From DATKZS01 sp035527835 [NCBI: bacterium] (GTDB lineage Bacteria > RBG-13-61-14), in NCBI GenBank assembly GCA_035527835.1, contig DATKZS010000134.1, forward strand, positions 1-26,939: a DNA stretch of 26,939 nucleotides, given 5' to 3'. The position numbers and the translations under genes were made by a program. The notes under the pieces are model-generated. The model was not told the origin of the DNA and did no database searches. It worked only from the letters and a program-made list of their open reading frames with translations. Position 1 is the stretch's first letter. Each line of letters opens with the position of its first letter. This document shows positions 22,172 through 26,939 of the stretch, one piece after another.

Positions 22172-22978
22172 TTAGCGCCCGCCGCAGCTTGCGCACTCGG
22201 CCGCTCCGGTGGAGAGGTCCTCCTCCCGCCGCACCTCGCCCGCGATCCCGATCTGCACCGCCCGGAGCGGCACGTTCACCCCCGAGCGCTCGATCGCCTG
22301 CTGGGCCGCGTAAACAAAACCCCGGCAGCACGGCACCTCCATGTAGCCCACCGTCAGCGACCGCGGACGCGACGCCTTTAAAACCTCCGTGAGCTTCCCG
22401 ATGTGCTCCTCCAGGTCGTCGAGCTTGGGGCAGCCGATCGCCACCGCCCGGCCCTTCAAGAGCTTGGCGTGCAGCGCCGGGTACGACACCCCCGCGCAGT
22501 CCGCCAGCAAGAGCAGGTCCGAGCCTTTCAAAAACGGAGCGCCCGGCCTGAGGAGCTTGATCTTGATCGGCCAGTGCCGAAGCTCCGACGCCGCCGGGCC
22601 CGCCTCCGCCCGGTCCCCATCCGCCGGCTTGCGCGTCATCTCCATCTCCCGGGCCGACGGGCACCCGAAGGAAGGCGCGGCCTGATGACGAGCGGGGGAG
22701 GCCGCCTCCGGCGGGCGACCCTTCTCCTGCTTCAGCTCCTTGAGCCTCTCCTCAACCGCCTGCTCGTCGAACTCCTCGGCCTCCCGCGCCGTGATCTTGA
22801 GCGCCCCGGTCGGGCACTCGCCGATGCACGCGCCCAGCCCGTCGCACAAGACCTCGCCCACCAGCCGGGTCTTCCCGTTCACCAACCGGAGCGCCCCCTC
22901 CGCGCAGGTCACGATGCACTGCCCGCACCCGTCGCAAAGCTCTTCGGCGATCTCGATTATGTTTCTGCTCCCGCGCAT
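22172..22978 (-). CDS. Ferredoxin-type iron-sulfur protein with cysteine-rich C-terminal domain
   Basis: This 268-residue protein begins with two ferredoxin motifs. The first is complete (CDGCGQCIVTC, Cys15/18/21/25). The second is CDGLGACIGEC (Cys45/51/55), where Leu48 replaces the second cysteine; this form is frequent in relatives of this protein as I recall them. A helical, charged linker (63-110) leads to a C-terminal domain with DLLLLADCAGVSYP, AIGCPKLDD, MEVPCCRGF and a terminal CASCGG, which may bind another cluster or metal. Such proteins occur in anaerobes beside Rrf2 regulators. Its start overlaps the Rrf2 gene by 22 nt and has its own AAGGAGAGGAG site. Electron transfer in the cytosol is inferred. 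Confidence 0.85.
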   Translation of the reverse strand: MRGSRNIIEIAEELCDGCGQCIVTCAEGALRLVNGKTRLVGEVLCDGLGACIGECPTGALKITAREAEEFDEQAVEERLKELKQEKGRPPEAASPARHQAAPSFGCPSAREMEMTRKPADGDRAEAGPAASELRHWPIKIKLLRPGAPFLKGSDLLLLADCAGVSYPALHAKLLKGRAVAIGCPKLDDLEEHIGKLTEVLKASRPRSLTVGYMEVPCCRGFVYAAQQAIERSGVNVPLRAVQIGIAGEVRREEDLSTGAAECASCGGR

Positions 22979-23412
22979 GACTCCTCTCCTTTTTCGGCTT
23001 TGAGGAAAACGTCACTCAAGTCCGAGAGCCTGGTCCGCTCCAGGTACGTCCGGACTTCCAGGTTCAACCTCCCGATCACGTCGCCCATCAGGCACTTGTC
23101 CCCGGCGCACACCGGCGATTCCAACAGGCACGGCGACGACGCCATCGGGCCCTCGATGGCCTCATAAACCTGGAGCAGCGTGATCTCGTCGGGCCGCCGG
23201 GCCAGCACGAACCCGCCCTTGGGCCCACGGTTCGAGCTCACCAACCCGGCCTTGGCCAGACGCTGCAACACCTTGGAAAGGTGCGCCTCCGAGGCGTGGA
23301 TGGCCGCGGCAATGTCCTTGTTGGAAAACTTGTGCCCGCCGTTGTCCGCGAGATATACGATGGCATGGAGGGCGAGCGACGCCGCTTCCGATATTTTGAG
23401 TACATTATCCAT
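22957..23412 (-). CDS. Rrf2-family transcriptional regulator (second copy)
   Basis: This 151-residue Rrf2 protein has the winged helix (ISEAASLALHAIVYLA, HASEAHLSKVLQRLAKAGLV, wing NRGPKGGF) and a cluster-binding region CLLESPVCAGDKC (C-X6-C-X4-C), nearly the spacing of copy 1. It probably senses Fe-S status, NO or oxygen and represses its own operon. It is the first gene of the train leading to iron-sulfur protein, HD protein, TusA, DsrE, desulfurase homologue, cupin and flavodiiron protein. GGGAG lies upstream of its ATG at 23412. The promoter at 23428-23470 carries a palindrome over the -10 box. Confidence 0.93.
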   Translation of the reverse strand: MDNVLKISEAASLALHAIVYLADNGGHKFSNKDIAAAIHASEAHLSKVLQRLAKAGLVSSNRGPKGGFVLARRPDEITLLQVYEAIEGPMASSPCLLESPVCAGDKCLMGDVIGRLNLEVRTYLERTRLSDLSDVFLKAEKGEESCAGAET

Positions 23413-23427
23413 TTCGCTCCCATATCT

Positions 23428-23470
23428 AGTATTCTGGTACTATAATACCTATTAAAGGGCGTCTTGTCAA
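23428..23470 (-). promoter_or_regulatory. Promoter with Rrf2-type operator, copy 2
   Basis: On the minus strand, TTGACA (23470-23465), a 17-nt spacer and TATTAT (23447-23442) form a near-consensus sigma-70 promoter. The imperfect palindrome GGTATT-N9-CAGAATACT (23449-23428) covers the -10 box, as expected for a repressor site. It matches copy 1 (16785-16827) at 15 of 22 operator positions, including both outer half-sites. Confidence 0.65.
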
Positions 23471-23948
23471 GTGAAAAATAAATAAAGTTTTTTAGCCGTT
23501 ATTTATCAATAAGTTAAGGACATGTTGCCCAAATCAAATTCGACAGCTTTTCCGTTTTCAGCGCTGCAAGCGCGAACTTCGTTAACCCAGGGAGGAAGCC
23601 CTGGGAAGGCAGTGCGCACTAACATCTTTAGCGCTGAAAGTGCGGACTAATGTGGGGCTGGGCCGCTCTAACAGAGCTTGGCGGCGATCCCCGACTTTCT
23701 TCTCCTTGAAAAAAAGTGTTCATAGCAAATGAAATGTCCGGTTTTCGCACAAACGCCAAAACCTTTTGCCCCTTTTAACAATTTGTGGGCCGCGGGTCCC
23801 TGCCGGCGGGCGCTGCATGCCGCAACCGACTGATAATCAGCGGCTTTTTTTCCGCTGCCGGGGGCACGAACATTGCTACCTCTACATATCATCAGTTCAA
23901 GCGGACAAAAGTCTGGCCGGAGCGTAACAAGGATGCAGAGGGAAAACA
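23471..23948. other. Intergenic region with ~70-nt spaced direct repeats and a hairpin
   Basis: No gene is supported; the 74-codon minus-strand frame at 23668-23892 lacks a ribosome-binding site and family likeness. The word AGCGCTGCAAGCGCGAACT (23560) recurs 70 nt later as AGCGCTGAAAGTGCGGACT (23630), with the palindrome AGTGCGCACT (23611-23620) and the hairpin CCCAGGG-AGGAAG-CCCTGGG (23586-23605) in between. A structured RNA or a dispersed repeat is possible. Confidence 0.5.
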
Positions 23949-25049
23949 GTGATGAACCCTGAACCAGCGGCTCAGCAAGGTCTGGGCACCATTTTATTGG
24001 TGGATGACGAGCCCCACATCCTGACGGCCCTGAAGCGGATCCTGCGCCGTGACCCGTACCGGGTGCTGACCGCGGGCAACGCGCAAGAGGCCATGGGTCT
24101 TCTGGAGACGGAGCCGGTGAACGTGCTGGTGCTGGATTACTGGATGCCGGAGGTTGACGGGCTGATGATTGCGCGCGAGGCCAAGGATCGGTTTCCCGGG
24201 GCCATCCGCATCATGCTCACCGGCTGCATCGAGATGGAAGTTTTGCAGGACGCGGTGCGTCGGGGCGAGATTTACCGTTACCTGGTGAAGCCGTGGGACG
24301 AGGAGGAGCTGAGCCGGGCGATCATGAGTGCGCTCGAGCTGTCGCGCAGCATGAGCGAGACCGCGGGCAAGATCATGGCCGGCGGCGCACCCGGGCGGAT
24401 GGAGAAGGCCCGGCGCGAGCTGGCGGGTCGCGTGTACCCCCGGGCCGGGACCGCGCCGGAATGGGCCGCGAACATGCTGGCGCTGGCCCACGCCGTTGAC
24501 GCCCGCGACCCGGGCACCCTGGGCCATTCCTCCCGCGTGGCCGTAATGTCAATGTGGCTCGCCCCAACGGCCGGGCTCGACCCGCAAAATGCCGGCGACC
24601 TGGAGCTGGGGGCGCTGCTCCACGACGTGGGCAAGGTCTCGGTCCCCGACGCCATCCTCTTCAAGCCCGGCAGCCTGGCCCAGGAGGAATATTTCTCCAT
24701 CCAGCAGCACCCGGCGCTAGGCGAAAAGATGCTCGCCGAGCACGGCGCGCCCGAGGCGGTGCAGAAGATCGCGCGCCACCATCACGAGAACTACGACGGC
24801 TCCGGCTATCCCGACGGGCTCTCCGGAGAGCGCATCCCGCTCACGGCCAGGATCGTCCGCCTCGCCGACAGCTTTGACGCCATGTTCCACCGGCGGCCCT
24901 ACCGCAACGGTCTCGCGCTGGACCAGATCAGCCGCGAGATCAAAAAATTCTCCGGCCGCCAGTTCGACCCGGCCCTGGCCGACATGTTCCTGGCGGTGGT
25001 CGAGGATAAAAAGGAAGAAATTCTCGCGGCGCTGGGCCAGGCCCCATAA
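23949..25049 (+). CDS. Response regulator with HD-GYP c-di-GMP phosphodiesterase domain (RpfG-like)
   Basis: This 366-residue protein has an N-terminal receiver domain: acidic pair Asp19-Asp20, phosphorylatable Asp63 in VLDYWMPEVDG, MLTG (Thr91) and Lys114 in LVKPWD. A complete HD-GYP domain follows: LGHSSRVA, LLHDVGKV (His225-Asp226), IQQHP, and HHENYDGSGYPDG (278-290). HD-GYP domains hydrolyse cyclic di-GMP, so phosphorylation by an unknown histidine kinase would lower c-di-GMP and change motility or biofilm behaviour. No kinase is adjacent. GAGGG precedes two possible starts, GTG at 23949 and ATG at 23952. A strong hairpin follows the gene. Confidence 0.95.
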   Translation: MMNPEPAAQQGLGTILLVDDEPHILTALKRILRRDPYRVLTAGNAQEAMGLLETEPVNVLVLDYWMPEVDGLMIAREAKDRFPGAIRIMLTGCIEMEVLQDAVRRGEIYRYLVKPWDEEELSRAIMSALELSRSMSETAGKIMAGGAPGRMEKARRELAGRVYPRAGTAPEWAANMLALAHAVDARDPGTLGHSSRVAVMSMWLAPTAGLDPQNAGDLELGALLHDVGKVSVPDAILFKPGSLAQEEYFSIQQHPALGEKMLAEHGAPEAVQKIARHHHENYDGSGYPDGLSGERIPLTARIVRLADSFDAMFHRRPYRNGLALDQISREIKKFSGRQFDPALADMFLAVVEDKKEEILAALGQAP

Positions 25050-25082
25050 AATTATCGCCTCGCGCCCGCCCGGTGCGCAGTC

Positions 25083-25121
25083 ATAAAAAGGGCCGGCCGG
25101 GAAATGACCGGCCGGCCCTTT
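25083..25121 (-). terminator. Terminator between response regulator and thiolase genes
   Basis: A 14-bp perfect stem (25087-25100 with 25108-25121; AAAGGGCCGGCCGG) has a 7-nt loop. On the minus strand it is followed by a run of five T, so it terminates the thiolase transcript. On the plus strand only TTT follows, so it may also serve the response-regulator gene more weakly. Confidence 0.85.
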
Positions 25122-25152
25122 CGCCGATATCAGGCCGCTGCATGCGGGAGAG

Positions 25153-26337
25153 CTATTTCACCCGCTCCCACAGGGTGGCGTTGCCGTTGCCGAAGCCGCC
25201 GCAGAGCATGGCCACTCCGCGCTTGGCCTCGGGCCGCTCGTACTTCATGATGCTGTTCAGGGTGATGACGATGCGGCAGCCGGACTCTCCGAGCGGATGG
25301 CCGAGCGCCAGGGCCCCGCCCCACAGGTTGGTCTTCTTGAACGGAGCGTTGTCCTCGATCTTGAGCTCGCGAAGCACGGCCAGGGCCTGGGTCCCGAAGG
25401 CCTCGTTCAGCTCCCACACGTCAATGTCGTTCACGGTGAGCCCGGCGCGCTTGAGGAGCTTCTGCGCGGCCGGCACCGGGGCCATTCCCATCATGGTGGG
25501 GTCGCAGCCGGCCATGGCGCCGGCGACGTACTTGAGGTGATACTTGCACCCGAGCTTGTCGGCCTTCTCGCGCGACATCAGGAGCGTGGCGCAGGCGCCG
25601 CAGGTGAGGGGCGAGCTGGTGGCGGCGGTCACGCTTCCGTCGGGCTTGAACGCGGGTTTCATCGCGGCCATCTGCTCGAGGCTGGGGTTGTCGCGGATCC
25701 ACTGGTCCTTGTCCAACAGCATCTCGGCCCCGCTATCGTCAAGTCCCTTCACCGGCACGATCTCGTGCTTGAACTTGCCCGAGTCCCGGGCCTCCTTGGC
25801 CCGCAGGTGGCTGTGGTAAGCCATCAGCTCCGTGTCCGCCCGCTTGATCCCGTACTTGGCCCCGACCTTCTCCGCCGTCATCCCCATCGGGAACTCCATG
25901 GGACTGTAATAGTTGGCGATGCGGGGCGGGAAATCCATGCCCATCCCCATCGAGACCTTCTCCATGTCCTCCGCGCCCGCCGCGATGTAGATGTCGCCCT
26001 CGCCGGCCATGATCGCCCGCGCCGCGTGCTCGATCGCCGACATGCCCGACGGACACTGCTGGCCGATCCCGTTCGTGGCCACGCTCTCCGGCAAACCCGA
26101 CGCCAGCCACCCCAGACGCGCGATGTCGTTCTGCATCCCCGTCTGGTTCGCCGTGCCCACGTAAACCGCCTCGATTTCCTCCGGCTTCACCTGAGCGTTC
26201 CGCTCGAACAGCGCCTTGTAAACGTAAGTGAGCAGCTCGTCCGGGCGGAGGTTACGCATCCAGCCCTTTTCCTTGTGCGCCCGACCATTCGGGGTCCGCA
26301 CGCCGTCAACCAACACGCATTCCTTCAAATTCGCCAT
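25153..26337 (-). CDS. Thiolase-family acetyl-CoA acyltransferase
   Basis: This 394-residue thiolase condenses or cleaves acyl-CoA (acetoacetyl-CoA or 3-ketoacyl-CoA). The nucleophilic cysteine is Cys95 in IGQQCPSGMSAI, later motifs are WELNEAFGTQALAVL and GGALALGHPLGESGCRI (His347), and the second catalytic cysteine is Cys379 in MLCGGFGNGNA. The motifs deviate somewhat from the common forms (QQCPSG for RxCASG, and CGGFGNG for CxGGGQG), pointing to a less-studied subgroup. Chain-length preference cannot be read from sequence. GGAGG lies before the ATG at 26337. No other beta-oxidation or butyrate gene is adjacent in the window. Confidence 0.93.
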   Translation of the reverse strand: MANLKECVLVDGVRTPNGRAHKEKGWMRNLRPDELLTYVYKALFERNAQVKPEEIEAVYVGTANQTGMQNDIARLGWLASGLPESVATNGIGQQCPSGMSAIEHAARAIMAGEGDIYIAAGAEDMEKVSMGMGMDFPPRIANYYSPMEFPMGMTAEKVGAKYGIKRADTELMAYHSHLRAKEARDSGKFKHEIVPVKGLDDSGAEMLLDKDQWIRDNPSLEQMAAMKPAFKPDGSVTAATSSPLTCGACATLLMSREKADKLGCKYHLKYVAGAMAGCDPTMMGMAPVPAAQKLLKRAGLTVNDIDVWELNEAFGTQALAVLRELKIEDNAPFKKTNLWGGALALGHPLGESGCRIVITLNSIMKYERPEAKRGVAMLCGGFGNGNATLWERVK

Positions 26338-26403
26338 TTTTTTCCTCCCCTCGATTGGTAAAAAATTCAGCCTTCACGCGGCAATAGACACGACCGATTG
26401 GTC

Positions 26404-26432
26404 AGCATACCCGAGACTTTTCGTCATTGCAA
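26404..26432 (-). promoter_or_regulatory. Sigma-70 promoter candidate for the thiolase gene
   Basis: On the minus strand, TTGCAA (26432-26427), a 17-nt spacer and TATGCT (26409-26404) lie about 67 bp upstream of the ATG. Confidence 0.45.
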
Positions 26433-26550
26433 GACAGGCCGGAAAACTTTACCAGCATCTGCTCCAAAATTCAACCGCTTTGGAGTGGGGTGGCTTGACA
26501 CCGCTTTCGTTGGCGCCGGGGAGTCCTCTAAGCGATTAAGATCAGTTTCG

Positions 26551-26612
26551 CACAGAGGCACGGAGAAAACAGAGGAAATTTTTTCTCTAGCTCCGTGTTC
26601 TCCGTGCCTCTG
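26551..26612. repeat. Inverted repeat with ACAGAGG/ACGGAGA periodic arms
   Basis: The left arm (26552-26575) reads ACAGAGGC, ACGGAGAAA, ACAGAGG. The right arm (26584-26612) is its near-complement (CTCCGTGTTCTCCGTGCC then TCTGT). It lies in the 600-bp gene-free stretch at the right end of the window, which otherwise contains only the next two repeats. Confidence 0.85.
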
Positions 26613-26626
26613 TCCTGAAAAGGAAT

Positions 26627-26706
26627 GGACCGGATTAACAGGATTTACAGGATGGAAGAAAAAACCGAGCATTGGTGTTAATCCGGTAAATCCCGTTAAT
26701 CCTGTC
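26627..26706. repeat. Inverted repeat with 9-nt periodic arms (GGATTAACA type)
   Basis: The left arm (26627-26655) reads GGACC, GGATTAACA, GGATTTACA, GGATGG. The right arm (26677-26706) is complementary with a few mismatches (GTTAATCCG, GTAAATCCC, GTTAATCCTGTCC). Confidence 0.85.
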
Positions 26707-26799
26707 CGATAATCTTCTTTCCATGAACTTAGGGTGCCGCCTCGCGGCATGAATGACTGTGCGAAAACAAGCGCCTGCCGAATAATCCAGTCATTTTCT

Positions 26800-26939
26800 C
26801 AGTGCTGTCCAAAATAAACGGACCGGAGAACCGCCAAGACGCCAAGAGCGCCAAGGATTATTTTTCAACACGATTTTAAGAGGGCTTGGGTGCGAATGTT
26901 TCTGGCTTGGCGCTCCCGTCGGCCGGTTCGCCAAGCCGG
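26800..26939. mobile_element. Second copy of the MITE-like element, truncated by the window end
   Basis: The first 45 nt (26800-26844) are identical to 17161-17205, starting with the terminal repeat CAGTGCTGTCCAAAATA and the CCGCCAAGACGCCA arm. Similarity continues to the internal hairpin (CTTGGCGCTCCCGTCGGCCGG, given in part, then CGCCAAGC). The right end and any target duplication are outside the window. Confidence 0.75.

Noticed and set aside
23668-23892. 74-codon minus-strand frame in the gap before the response regulator
   Set aside because: No ribosome-binding site, no recognisable domain, and it crosses repeat-containing sequence.
23700-23948. c-di-GMP riboswitch upstream of the HD-GYP gene
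   Set aside because: I searched by eye for the GEMM core and tetraloop-receptor signatures and found none.
25297-26361. Plus-strand frame of 354 codons opposite the thiolase gene
   Set aside because: The thiolase on the minus strand has all catalytic motifs; this frame is a composition artefact.

Overview
This is a GC-rich window from a bacterial chromosome. It looks like an uncultured, strictly or facultatively anaerobic diderm, most like a deltaproteobacterial lineage (Desulfobacterota or Myxococcota type). The evidence is a flavodiiron protein, an FrhB-type iron-sulfur protein, ferredoxin-type proteins, class 1B PyrD/PyrK, lipoproteins, an outer-membrane barrel candidate and a sigma-54 promoter. 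The lineage is an inference; no rRNA or tRNA gene was recognised.

Layout. 1-1.7 kb: the 3' end of a YfhO-family membrane protein, then a cysteine-rich lipoprotein behind a sigma-54-type promoter and ahead of a clear terminator. 1.7-5.0 kb: an accessory island. An AT-richer FRG-domain gene and an MNT-HEPN toxin-antitoxin pair are separated and bordered by copies of one palindromic repeat (CCCACATAGC-2 nt-GCTATGTGGG), twice arranged as head-to-head pairs. 5.0-11.3 kb: a cell-surface block, with a secreted protein of unknown function, an endoglycoceramidase-like GH5 lipoprotein and two GT-C membrane glycosyltransferases, one broken by an in-frame amber codon. 11.3-13.6 kb: a minus-strand run rimI-pyrK-pyrD-glycosyltransferase with overlapping genes. 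13.8-15.8 kb: an FrhB-family protein and a beta-barrel candidate. 16-16.6 kb: a first Rrf2 regulator coupled to a small unknown gene.

17.5-23.4 kb is the most coherent unit. A second Rrf2 regulator heads a minus-strand gene train: iron-sulfur protein, zinc-ribbon/HD protein, TusA, DsrE, a cysteine desulfurase homologue whose PLP lysine is replaced by aspartate, a cupin and a flavodiiron protein. This reads as a sulfur-relay plus oxygen/NO-protection operon under redox or Fe-S control. The two Rrf2 genes have near-matching promoter/operator sequences, so the loci are probably co-regulated. 23.9-26.3 kb: an RpfG-like REC/HD-GYP response regulator and a convergent thiolase, with a strong hairpin between them.

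The intergenic regions carry about ten long hairpins whose arms are built of short-period (7-10 nt) near-repeats. Their sequences differ from site to site but the architecture is the same. One of them sits inside a 265-bp element with terminal inverted repeats and a 9-bp flanking direct repeat, which looks like a MITE. A second, truncated copy lies at the right edge of the window.
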